Positions 6,689-12,403 of a stretch of DNA of 13,915 nucleotides are shown piece after piece. The notes under the pieces were generated by a model. It had not been told where the DNA came from, made no database searches, and was given only the letters and a program-made list of their open reading frames with translations. The first letter of the stretch is position 1, and every line of letters starts with the position of its first letter. The translations under genes and the position numbers were made by a program. This DNA is from Gammaproteobacteria bacterium UBA7803 (GTDB taxonomy: Bacteria; Pseudomonadota; Gammaproteobacteria; Pseudomonadales; Azotimanducaceae): the NCBI GenBank assembly GCA_002480525.1, contig DLCH01000055.1, positions 1 through 13,915 on the forward strand. The letters run 5' to 3'.

Positions 6689-7663
6689 ATGAAAGCCATC
6701 ACCTGTCGACGCTACGGACCGCCCGGCGTGCTGCGGCTGGAGAAACTGCCCCGGCCGGAGCCGGGCGACGACGAGGTGCTCATCCGGGTGCGCGCCGTCG
6801 AGGCCACCAAGGGCGACTGCGAGCTGCGCGGCTTCCGGTTCGCCGTGAAATGGTTCTGGCTGCCGCTGCGGCTGGTGATGGGCGTGCGCCGACCGCGCCG
6901 GCCCGTGCCCGGCGGCTACTTCGCCGGCGTGGTGGAACGGGTGGGCCGCGCCGTGCAGACGTTGTCGCCGGGGGACGAGGTGGTCGGCTGCACCAACCTG
7001 CGCTTCGGCGCCTACGCCGAGTACCTGTGCCTCCCCGCGCGCTATCCGCTGGCGCCGAAGCCGGCGGCGATGAGCTTCGAGGCCGCGGCGGCGCTGCCCC
7101 TGGGCGGGCTGAACGCCCACCACTTCCTGAAGCTCGCCGGGCTCGCGGCCGGCGAGCACCTGCTCGTCAACGGCGCCGGCGGCAGCATCGGCGCCTATGG
7201 CATTCAGATCGCGAAGGCACTCGGCGCCGAGGTCACCGCGGTGGACCGGGGCTACAAGGCCGACGGGCTGAAGACGCTCGGCGCGGAGCACGTGCTGGAC
7301 TGCGACCGCGACGATTTCACCGCCGGCGGTGCCCGGTTCGACGTGGTGTTCGACATGGTGCCCGGCAGCCGCTACCGGGACTGCCTGGCGGTGCTGAAGC
7401 CGGGCGGCCGCTACGTCATCGGCAACCCGGGCCTGGGCAAGCTGCTGCGGGCTGCCTGGACCAGCCGCTTCGGCGGCCACCGGGTCGGCGCCGCCTTCGC
7501 GCCGGAAACCCGTGAGCAGCTCGAGGCGCTCATCGCCCTGGTGGAGGACGGACGGATCTCTTCGATCGTCGACACCGTCCACCCGCTCGAGTCCGCCGCC
7601 GCCGCCCACCGCCAGGTGGAGGCGGAGCGGCGGGTCGGCGCCGTGGTGCTGTCGATCCCCTGA
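6689..7663 (+). CDS. Zinc-independent MDR-superfamily NAD(P)-dependent alcohol dehydrogenase / quinone oxidoreductase-like
   Basis: This 324-residue protein is a medium-chain dehydrogenase/reductase. The GroES-like N-terminal domain spans about residues 1-125 and the Rossmann domain about 125-290. The nucleotide-binding motif NGAGGSIG is at 161-168, followed by the second-strand end AVDRG (184-188). It lacks the structural-zinc Cys cluster and the GHE zinc motif of classical alcohol dehydrogenases, so it belongs with the zinc-free quinone oxidoreductase/enoyl reductase branch, which usually reduces quinones, enones or related carbonyls with NAD(P)H. An unusual basic, tryptophan-rich insert, WFWLPLRLVMGVRRPRRP, lies at 55-72, where relatives also carry a variable loop. 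The ATG at 6689 has GGAG at 6677-6680 with 8 bases spacing. It is divergent from the cyclase gene and the gap holds the CRP-like site. Substrate is not predictable. Confidence 0.85.
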   Translation: MKAITCRRYGPPGVLRLEKLPRPEPGDDEVLIRVRAVEATKGDCELRGFRFAVKWFWLPLRLVMGVRRPRRPVPGGYFAGVVERVGRAVQTLSPGDEVVGCTNLRFGAYAEYLCLPARYPLAPKPAAMSFEAAAALPLGGLNAHHFLKLAGLAAGEHLLVNGAGGSIGAYGIQIAKALGAEVTAVDRGYKADGLKTLGAEHVLDCDRDDFTAGGARFDVVFDMVPGSRYRDCLAVLKPGGRYVIGNPGLGKLLRAAWTSRFGGHRVGAAFAPETREQLEALIALVEDGRISSIVDTVHPLESAAAAHRQVEAERRVGAVVLSIP

Positions 7664-7687
7664 TCCGGCCCGCCCGCCGCGGGACCG

Positions 7688-8251
7688 TCAGGCCCGCTTC
7701 CTGCCGGTGATCATGGCCCGCACCAGGTTCTCGCCGTGGGCGACGCTCGAGAACAGCACGCCCAGCACGTGGGCGACCACCAGGGCGAGGGTCAGATTGG
7801 CGAAAACCTCGTGGACCTCCTCCCAGACGTCGTCGTCGGCGCCGGCGGGCAGCAGGCCCGCGAGCGGGCCCGCCCCTTCCTCGATCGCGTAGAGACCGAG
7901 GCCGGACACGCCGAGCACGATCAGGCAGATCAGCAGCGCCACCACCATGGCGCCGCCGGCGGGATTGTGGCCCAGATAGCGGGGCCCGCGCCCCGCCAGC
8001 GTGTCCCGGAAGTAACCGGCCACCGCCCGGGGGCCGCGCACGAACTGGGCAAAGCGCGCGTAGCGCGTTCCCACCAGGCCCCACAGCAGCCTGAACGCCA
8101 CCACCGCGGCCACCACGTAGCCCGCCCAGACATGGACGGTGAGCAGGTCGTCCTCCACCAGATAGGCCGTGAAGAACGCCGCCACCAGGGTCCAGTGGCC
8201 GATTCTCACCAGCGGGTCCCAGACCCGGATCCAGCCGTTCCGTTCGCTCAT
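7688..8251 (-). CDS. Cytochrome b561-family (Ni/Fe-hydrogenase-type) membrane cytochrome b
   Basis: This 187-residue inner-membrane protein is a bacterial cytochrome b561/b6-domain protein that would carry two b-type haems and pass electrons between a periplasmic carrier and quinone. Four membrane helices are seen at about 14-33, 38-60, 100-121 and 147-170. Likely haem-ligand histidines are His19 (IGHW), His40 (TVHVWAGY), His147 (VHEVF) and His161 (VAHVLG); the loop motif LGHNPAGGAM (93-102) is typical of the family. The ATG at 8251-8249 has an excellent ribosome binding site, GAGGAG, 8 bases upstream; frames further upstream have no cytochrome features. It is divergent from the membrane-anchored LuxR-type regulator, and the next gene is convergent, so it is probably monocistronic. 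No soluble partner, such as a cytochrome c or hydrogenase subunit, is adjacent, so its electron donor is unknown. Confidence 0.88.
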   Translation of the reverse strand: MSERNGWIRVWDPLVRIGHWTLVAAFFTAYLVEDDLLTVHVWAGYVVAAVVAFRLLWGLVGTRYARFAQFVRGPRAVAGYFRDTLAGRGPRYLGHNPAGGAMVVALLICLIVLGVSGLGLYAIEEGAGPLAGLLPAGADDDVWEEVHEVFANLTLALVVAHVLGVLFSSVAHGENLVRAMITGRKRA

Positions 8252-8300
8252 GACATCGACTCCTCGATTGACCGACGCCAATCTGCGCCGCCGCCCGCCC

Positions 8301-8309
8301 TGGTACCAT
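8301..8309 (+). promoter_or_regulatory. Putative extended -10 box for the LuxR-type regulator gene
   Basis: TGGTACCAT on the plus strand matches an extended -10 arrangement, TGn followed by TACCAT (4 of 6), about 50 bp before the regulator start codon. There is no clear -35. It lies in the 108-bp gap to the divergent cytochrome b gene, for which I could not identify a convincing promoter. Confidence 0.3.
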
Positions 8310-8359
8310 CCGGCGGATGACGCAACCGGGCCGCGAGCCCCGTTTCGAACGGTCGTAGG

Positions 8360-8887
8360 ATGAATGACGCAAACCCGCGCCGCTCGCTGCTGGCGGCCAT
8401 TGTCCTGTTCGCCACGGTCGGCGCGTTGATCGTCGTCGACCTGCTGGCCGATTACCAGGAAGGCGGCAGCTCCTGGCACGTGCTGGCCGAGCTGGCCGTG
8501 CTGGCGGCCGCGCTCGGTGGCGTGGTGGTGCTGTGGCGTCAGCTCCGGCAGTCCCGTGCCGACCTGGCCGGCGCCCGCCAGGACGCACGGCGCTGGCAGC
8601 AGGAGCACGCCGAGGTGCTGAAGGGCCTGGCGTCCGCCATCGACGCCCAGTTCCGGCACTGGGCGCTCACCGAGGCGGAGGCCGAGGTCGGCCTGCTGCT
8701 GCTCAAGGGTCTCAGCCACAAGGAGATCGGCCAGCTCCGCCGGACCAGCGAGCGCACCGTGCGGGAGCAGGCCCGGGCGCTGTACCGCAAGGCCGGGCTG
8801 TCCGGCAGGGCCTCGCTGTCGGCGTTCTTTCTCGAGGATCTGCTGCTGCCGGGCACGGCGGCCGGGCCGGACGCGGCGCCGGATTGA
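8360..8887 (+). CDS. Membrane-anchored LuxR-type helix-turn-helix regulator
   Basis: This 175-residue protein has two N-terminal membrane helices (about residues 10-29 and 40-59) joined by a short loop, then a coiled-coil region (about 59-98, QLRQSRADLAGARQDARRW) and a C-terminal LuxR/GerE-type DNA-binding domain (about 101-162). The domain is seen in WALTEAEAEVGLLLLKGLSHKEIGQ, here split as WALTEAEAEVG (101-111) and LLKGLSHKEIG (114-124), followed by the recognition helix around SERTVREQARALYRKAG (130-146). Full-length LuxR regulators usually carry a soluble sensor; here the input is membrane helices, so it may sense the membrane state or a membrane partner. It is divergent from the cytochrome b gene, which is its most obvious candidate target. 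The ATG at 8360 has only a weak ribosome binding site. It converges on the DUF3081-like gene. Confidence 0.82.
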   Translation: MNDANPRRSLLAAIVLFATVGALIVVDLLADYQEGGSSWHVLAELAVLAAALGGVVVLWRQLRQSRADLAGARQDARRWQQEHAEVLKGLASAIDAQFRHWALTEAEAEVGLLLLKGLSHKEIGQLRRTSERTVREQARALYRKAGLSGRASLSAFFLEDLLLPGTAAGPDAAPD

Positions 8888-8916
8888 CCGGCCGCGGCCG
8901 CCGGACGGCGGGGTCA
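8885..8916. terminator. Palindromic gap joining two convergent stop codons
   Basis: TGACC (8885-8889) and GGTCA (8912-8916) are inverted repeats that contain the stop codons of the two convergent genes, and inside them CCGCC (8898-8902) pairs with GGCGG (8907-8911) over a 4-nt loop. An 8-base bulge separates the two stems. There is no T-run, so function as a shared terminator is a guess. Confidence 0.3.
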
Positions 8917-9180
8917 GGCAGGGCCCACCAGCGCCTCCAGGCGCTTCACGAATCGCTCCAGCGCCCGGGCCTGGCCCGTCTCGATGGCGACCCGGCTGTG
9001 GAACAGCACGCGCGCCGTCACCGCGTCGTCGGCGACCCACACCGTGTAGCCGTCGACGTCGGCCCCGGCCAGGAGCTCGCCGAGCCGATGCGCGTCTCCG
9101 TCGCGCTCGCCCGTCTCGACGATGCGCTGGTAGGCGCGCAGCACCTGCCGGGCGTCGACCTTGCGTTCGAGCTCACTCAT
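8914..9180 (-). CDS. DUF3081-like small protein (88 aa)
   Basis: This 88-residue soluble protein has an N-terminal helix (about 8-25, ARQVLRAYQRIVETGE), then DGYTVWVADDAVTARVLFHSR (split: DGYTVWVADD 43-52 and AVTARVLFHS 53-62), and a C-terminal helix ending KRLEAL. The DGYT strand, the acidic turn and the F-H motif in the next strand agree with my recollection of DUF3081 proteins of gammaproteobacteria, about 80-90 residues and of unknown function. The ATG at 9180-9178 follows GGAGGTGAC, a nearly ideal ribosome binding site. It is convergent with the LuxR-type regulator and downstream, on the same strand, of the LysR gene, but has its own putative promoter. No catalytic motif, signal peptide or membrane helix is seen. 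Confidence 0.75.
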   Translation of the reverse strand: MSELERKVDARQVLRAYQRIVETGERDGDAHRLGELLAGADVDGYTVWVADDAVTARVLFHSRVAIETGQARALERFVKRLEALVGPA

Positions 9181-9203
9181 GTCACCTCCGCAGACGAGGG
9201 CCG

Positions 9204-9239
9204 GTTCAGGCGTCCCGCAGCGCCGCGGGAAGCGTGAAC
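9204..9239 (-). promoter_or_regulatory. Leader hairpin upstream of the DUF3081-like gene
   Basis: GTTCA (9204-9208) pairs with TGAAC (9235-9239) and TCCCGC (9213-9218) with GCGGGA (9225-9230), with two G-C pairs and two mismatches between, so 13 of 15 positions pair around a 6-nt loop. If transcription starts near 9241, the mRNA begins with this hairpin, about 24 bases before the gene start. It may protect the 5' end or regulate translation; it has no T-run on either strand. Confidence 0.4.
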
Positions 9240-9246
9240 GGGCCTG

Positions 9247-9257
9247 GATTCTACGGG
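9247..9257 (-). promoter_or_regulatory. Putative -10 box for the DUF3081-like gene
   Basis: On the minus strand the 11-mer CCCGTAGAATC (9257 to 9247) contains TAGAAT (9253-9248). It is identical to the 11-mer at 2368-2378 before the SDR gene. The expected transcript start near 9241 abuts the leader hairpin. No -35 could be recognised. Confidence 0.4.
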
Positions 9258-9280
9258 TGTTGGACCCGGCCGGCCCGGAA

Positions 9281-10207
9281 TCATCCCCGGCGCCGCGGCG
9301 GGCCGGGCCGCTCGCCGTGAAACCGGTCCGCCACGAAGTCGAACAGCGCCTGCACCCGCCCCGACCGCCGCAGATCGGGATGGGTCAGCAGCCACACGCC
9401 GACCCCGGCGCCCGGGTCGGCGAAGGGCAGGGGCTGCAGCTCCGCCGCGGCGTCGGCGCCGAGCAGACCGGCGCCCAGGCCCGCCCGGACTGCCGCCAGC
9501 GCCTCGGCGTGCCGGCCCGCGCGCAGGGCGACCGACGGGCGGCCGGTCAGCCGGTGCAGCGCCTCCTCCTGCCAGCGTTCGCCCAGCCCGGTGGCGCCGC
9601 CGCCGTGCCAGACCACCCAGTCGACGGCGTCCGCCGACGGCGCTCCGCCGAGCGCCGCGAGATACCCCGGCGCCGCGAACCAGCCGAAGCGTATGCGGCT
9701 GAGCTGACGGCCCACGAGTTCGTCCGGCGGCGCGTTGGTGACCGCGATCGCGGCGTCGGCATGCAGGTCGGCGAGCCGGCTGTCCGCGGCCTCGCCGGCA
9801 TCCTCGATGGCGAGCTCGATGCGCGGCGCGGCGCGCCGAAAACCCTCCAGCAGCGGCATGGGATCGAACAGCGAGGCGTCGGCGAGCACCAGCTTCAGGC
9901 GCCCCTCGGGCTCGGGGCTCTTGCCGGACGCCCGGCGCAGCAGCGCCTCGGCCTGGGCCTCCATGGCCAGGGCGTTGTCGAGCACGTCCTCGCCGTCGGC
10001 GGTGAGCCGGTAGCCGGTGCGCACGTGGTCGAACAGCCGCAGCCCGAGGCCCGCTTCCAGCCGGGCGACGTTGCGCAGCACCGTGGCGTGGCCGACGCCG
10101 AGCTGGCGCGCCGCGGCCATCACCGAACCGGCCCGGGCGACGGCCACGAAGTAGCGGATCGGCTCCCACCGCAGCGGGTCGCCCGGCGCGGGTCCGGCCG
10201 CCGTCAT
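9281..10207 (-). CDS. LysR-family transcriptional regulator
   Basis: This 308-residue cytoplasmic regulator has an N-terminal winged helix-turn-helix (about residues 12-70; RYFVAVARAGSV, then AARQLGVGHATVLRNVARLE, then LGLRLFDHVRTGYRLTADGE) and a C-terminal periplasmic-binding-protein-like effector domain (about 92-298). It is an ordinary length for the family. LysR regulators bind near their own gene and the divergent gene, here ribB, and respond to a small effector that is unknown. I start at the ATG at 10207; the GTG at 10219 would add four residues and has no well-spaced ribosome binding site. The gap to ribB contains a 16-bp inverted repeat and a second spaced palindrome, suitable as its operators. 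Whether it controls riboflavin synthesis or a distant gene cannot be told. Confidence 0.88.
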   Translation of the reverse strand: MTAAGPAPGDPLRWEPIRYFVAVARAGSVMAAARQLGVGHATVLRNVARLEAGLGLRLFDHVRTGYRLTADGEDVLDNALAMEAQAEALLRRASGKSPEPEGRLKLVLADASLFDPMPLLEGFRRAAPRIELAIEDAGEAADSRLADLHADAAIAVTNAPPDELVGRQLSRIRFGWFAAPGYLAALGGAPSADAVDWVVWHGGGATGLGERWQEEALHRLTGRPSVALRAGRHAEALAAVRAGLGAGLLGADAAAELQPLPFADPGAGVGVWLLTHPDLRRSGRVQALFDFVADRFHGERPGPPRRRG

Positions 10208-10249
10208 GGGTCCAGGCACCGGCGCGGCCGGCGGGCCTCTGCGGCTGAT

Positions 10250-10265
10250 TGTTCATTTATGAACA
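10250..10265. promoter_or_regulatory. Operator-like palindrome TGTTCAT-TT-ATGAACA in the LysR/ribB gap
   Basis: Seven-base arms flank a 2-bp centre, a perfect 16-bp inverted repeat in an otherwise very GC-rich window. It lies 43-58 bp upstream of the LysR start and 81-96 bp upstream of ribB. The right arm recurs as TTTGTGAACAT at 10287-10297, 31 bp (about three helical turns) from TTTATGAACAT at 10256-10266. This is what a regulator binding several sites would leave; the LysR protein is the obvious candidate. Confidence 0.55.
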
Positions 10266-10267
10266 TC

Positions 10268-10287
10268 ACACGTCCGAGTATACGTGT
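10268..10287. promoter_or_regulatory. Second spaced palindrome ACACGT-N8-ACGTGT
   Basis: ACACGT (10268-10273) is exactly inverted as ACGTGT (10282-10287) with an 8-bp spacer that contains part of GTATAC. It sits between the two TTTxTGAACAT copies. A weak promoter for ribB may overlap it: TTGTGA (10288-10293) and TACCAT (10310-10315) with a 16-bp spacer. Operator role is inferred. Confidence 0.45.
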
Positions 10288-10345
10288 TTGTGAACATGCC
10301 GACAGGCACTACCATGCCCGTCGGCAGAATCATCGGGCGATCACC

Positions 10346-11407
10346 ATGAGCAACGACTTTTCCAGGGTGCAGGACGCCGTCGCCAGCATCGAGGCCGGCG
10401 GCTTCGCCGTCGTGGTGGACGACGAGGACCGGGAGAACGAAGGCGATCTGATCATCGCTGCCGAGGCCGCCACCCAGCAGAACATGGCCTTCATGATCCG
10501 CCACACCAGCGGGGTGATCTGCGCGCCCTGCGAGCCTGCCCGGCTCGACGCCCTGGCCCTGCCGCCCATGGTGGAACGCAACCAGGAGCTGCACCGCTGC
10601 ACCTTCACCGTGTCGGTGGACTACCTGCCGGGCATGACCACCGGCATCTCGGCCCTGGAACGGGCCCGGACGCTGAACGCCCTGGCCGACCCCGACACCG
10701 GCGCCGGCGACTTCATCCGCCCCGGCCACATCTTTCCGCTGAAGTACCAGCCCGGCGGGGTGCTGGTGCGCTCCGGACACACCGAGGCGGCGCTGGACCT
10801 GTGCCGGCTGGCGGGACGGCGGCCGGCGGCGGCGCTGTGCGAGCTGGTCAACGACGACGGCACCATGCAGCGCGTGCCCGACCTGCTGCGCTTTGCCGAG
10901 GCCCACGACCTGCCGATCATCTCCATCGACGCCCTGATCCGCTACCGCGCCCGCCACGACGTGCTGGTCGAAGAGGTCGCGGCGACCCCCATGCAGCTTC
11001 ACGGCGAGCCCCTCGACGTGCACGTCTACCGGACCGTGTTCGACGACAAGCAGATCACCGCCGTGGTAAAAGGCAGCATCGACGGCGAACGCCCCACGCT
11101 GGTGCGGGTGGTGAAGGGCGATCCCCACCGGGATTTCCTGGCGAGCGCCGTAGCGCCGGACAATGTGATCTCGAGATCGCTTAAGATGATCGCCCAGGCC
11201 CCGCAGGGCGTGTTCATCTACCTCCCGGCCGCCGGCAGCGAGGAAGACGAGACCCCCGGCGCGGTGTGGCGCGAGGTCGGGCTCGGCAGCTACGTGCTGA
11301 ACGCCCTGGGCGTGCGGCGCATCCATCTGCTGGCGAGCCGGGAGCTGACGTTCCCGGGCATCGCCAGCTTCGGGCTGAGCATCGAGACGATCATCAAGGA
11401 GTTCTAG
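10346..11407 (+). CDS. ribB: 3,4-dihydroxy-2-butanone 4-phosphate synthase (RibB) with degenerate GTP cyclohydrolase II-like C-terminal domain
   Basis: A 353-residue riboflavin-pathway enzyme that converts ribulose 5-phosphate to 3,4-dihydroxy-2-butanone 4-phosphate and formate, supplying the four-carbon part of the flavin xylene ring. The RibB domain (about 1-205) is intact: DDEDRENEGD (25-34) with Arg29, Glu30, Glu32 and Asp34, HTSG (53-56), RPGHIFPL (125-132), GHTEA (144-148) and CELVNDDGTM (165-174) with Glu166. The C-terminal 140 residues resemble a RibA domain, but the zinc-binding cysteine motif and the catalytic RQEGRG loop are absent, with VVKGDPHRDFLAS where the cysteines should be, so cyclohydrolase activity is not expected. 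Such half-degenerate RibBA proteins are common in proteobacteria. The start codon is preceded only by a weak ribosome binding site. The intact ribA follows after 4 bases, so the two are cotranscribed. No FMN riboswitch is visible upstream. Confidence 0.93.
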   Translation: MSNDFSRVQDAVASIEAGGFAVVVDDEDRENEGDLIIAAEAATQQNMAFMIRHTSGVICAPCEPARLDALALPPMVERNQELHRCTFTVSVDYLPGMTTGISALERARTLNALADPDTGAGDFIRPGHIFPLKYQPGGVLVRSGHTEAALDLCRLAGRRPAAALCELVNDDGTMQRVPDLLRFAEAHDLPIISIDALIRYRARHDVLVEEVAATPMQLHGEPLDVHVYRTVFDDKQITAVVKGSIDGERPTLVRVVKGDPHRDFLASAVAPDNVISRSLKMIAQAPQGVFIYLPAAGSEEDETPGAVWREVGLGSYVLNALGVRRIHLLASRELTFPGIASFGLSIETIIKEF

Positions 11408-11411
11408 ACAG

Positions 11412-11996
11412 GTGTCCCAGATCAACGTCACCGCGACGGCACGGCTGCCGACCCGCCACGGCGAATTCGCCATGGACACGTTCCGCTACGGTGACGATCC
11501 GGTGCCCCATCTCGCCCTGGTGGTGGGCAATCCCGGCGGCGACGAGACGCCGCTGGTGCGGGTGCATTCCGAGTGCGCCACCGGCGAGCTGTTCGGCTCG
11601 CTGCGCTGCGACTGCGCCGCCCAGCTCGACGAGTCCCTGCAGCGCATTCAGGCCGCCGGCTGCGGCATCCTGGTGTACCTGCGCCAGGAGGGCCGGGGCA
11701 TCGGCATCGAGAACAAGCTCAAGGCCTACGCCCTGCAGGACCAGGGCCTCGACACCGTCGAGGCCAACATCGCCCTCGGCCTGCCGGTGGACGCCCGCTC
11801 CTTCGACGCCGCGGTGGCCTATCTCAAGCACAAGGGCGTCACCCGCTGTCAGCTTCTGACCAACAATCCGGAGAAGGAGCAGGCGCTCAAAGATGGCGGC
11901 ATCGAGGTCACCCGGGTGCCGCTGAAGACGCCGGGGCAGGCGCACAGCCACCCGTACCTCGAAGCCAAGCGGCTGCGCCTGGGCCACGACCTCTGA
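11412..11996 (+). CDS. ribA: GTP cyclohydrolase II
   Basis: This 194-residue enzyme opens the GTP imidazole ring to give 2,5-diamino-6-ribosylamino-4(3H)-pyrimidinone 5'-phosphate, formate and pyrophosphate, the first committed step of riboflavin synthesis. The zinc ligands are complete in HSECATGELFGSLRCDC (Cys55, Cys66, Cys68). The catalytic and GTP-binding parts are RQEGRGIG (91-98), KLKAYALQD with Tyr106, an Arg at 129 that matches the Arg128 of E. coli, and TNNPEK (150-155). Length matches stand-alone bacterial RibA. The start is the GTG at 11412, 4 bases after the ribB stop and behind an AGACAGG-like ribosome binding site, consistent with translational coupling. Its presence complements the degenerate RibA half of the preceding protein. 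Confidence 0.95.
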   Translation: MSQINVTATARLPTRHGEFAMDTFRYGDDPVPHLALVVGNPGGDETPLVRVHSECATGELFGSLRCDCAAQLDESLQRIQAAGCGILVYLRQEGRGIGIENKLKAYALQDQGLDTVEANIALGLPVDARSFDAAVAYLKHKGVTRCQLLTNNPEKEQALKDGGIEVTRVPLKTPGQAHSHPYLEAKRLRLGHDL

Positions 11997-12000
11997 CCAG

Positions 12001-12012
12001 CCGCCTCGGCGG
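12001..12012 (+). terminator. Weak hairpin after ribA
   Basis: CCGCC-TC-GGCGG gives a 5-bp stem with a 2-nt loop four bases after the ribA stop, without a T-run. A TTGACG at 12025-12030 resembles a -35 but no -10 lies at the right spacing. The 80-bp gap otherwise shows a GACGGCCGTC palindrome and nothing I can assign, so the following gene may be cotranscribed with ribBA. Confidence 0.2.
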
Positions 12013-12076
12013 ATTCACGGATCGTTGACGGCCGTCGGCCGAAGCTTGCCGCGTCGCAGCTTCAGCCGGACATCCC

Positions 12077-12382
12077 ATGACCGCGCCCGACAGCATCGTC
12101 GACCAGGCCCGCCAGCGGCTGGTCCCCCTGCTCGAAGACGTCATCGCCGCCCATGAAGGCGACGGTGACGCGAACAGCCTCGCCTTCTTCACGACCCTGC
12201 TGGTGCGGACCCACGGGATGCGGGAGGAAACCCAGCTCGCCGAGCTGTTCTTCGAGCTGTCGACCACGGCGTTTCAGGGATTCGCGTTCACCACCCGCCA
12301 GGCCGAAGCCATCGACGCGCTGCTCGCCGCCTCGGAGGCCATCGCCTTCACCCTGACGGCGCCGTCCGAGCGGCCCCACTGA
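12077..12382 (+). CDS. Hypothetical small helical protein (101 aa)
   Basis: This 101-residue soluble protein is not recognised. It is nearly all alpha-helical by pattern: helix with IVDQARQRLVPLLEDVIAAHE (as IVDQARQRLV 7-16 and PLLEDVIAAHE 17-27), a second helix around NSLAFFTTLLVRTHG (33-47), a third around ELFFELSTTAFQGFAF (56-71), and a fourth with AEAIDALLAASEAIAF (76-91). It has no signal peptide, Cys pair or catalytic motif. It starts with ATG at 12077 behind a weak CGGA. Codon use is high-GC like its neighbours. It lies 80 bases after ribA on the same strand and is convergent with the monooxygenase gene, so it may be the last gene of the riboflavin operon, but no functional link is shown. 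The start choice is natural because no in-frame upstream alternative with a better signal is seen. Confidence 0.6.
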   Translation: MTAPDSIVDQARQRLVPLLEDVIAAHEGDGDANSLAFFTTLLVRTHGMREETQLAELFFELSTTAFQGFAFTTRQAEAIDALLAASEAIAFTLTAPSERPH

Positions 12383-12390
12383 CGGGGCCG
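12371..12390 (+). terminator. Hairpin across the stop codon of the small helical protein gene
   Basis: CGGCCCC (12371-12377) pairs perfectly with GGGGCCG (12384-12390) around a 6-nt loop holding the TGA stop. No T-run follows on either strand. It lies in the 21-base gap to the convergent monooxygenase gene and may terminate both transcripts, but this is uncertain. Confidence 0.3.
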
Positions 12391-12403
12391 GCCCGGAGTC
12401 CGC

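Noticed and set aside
8252..9040. In-frame upstream extension of the cytochrome b gene, up to 450 codons
   Set aside because: The extension overlaps the LuxR-type regulator on the opposite strand and has no cytochrome features; the ATG at 8251 has a strong ribosome binding site and starts the family sequence.
10266..10345. FMN riboswitch ahead of ribB
   Set aside because: The gap to the ribB start is only about 80 bases past the 16-bp palindrome and shows none of the conserved multi-stem RFN sequence.
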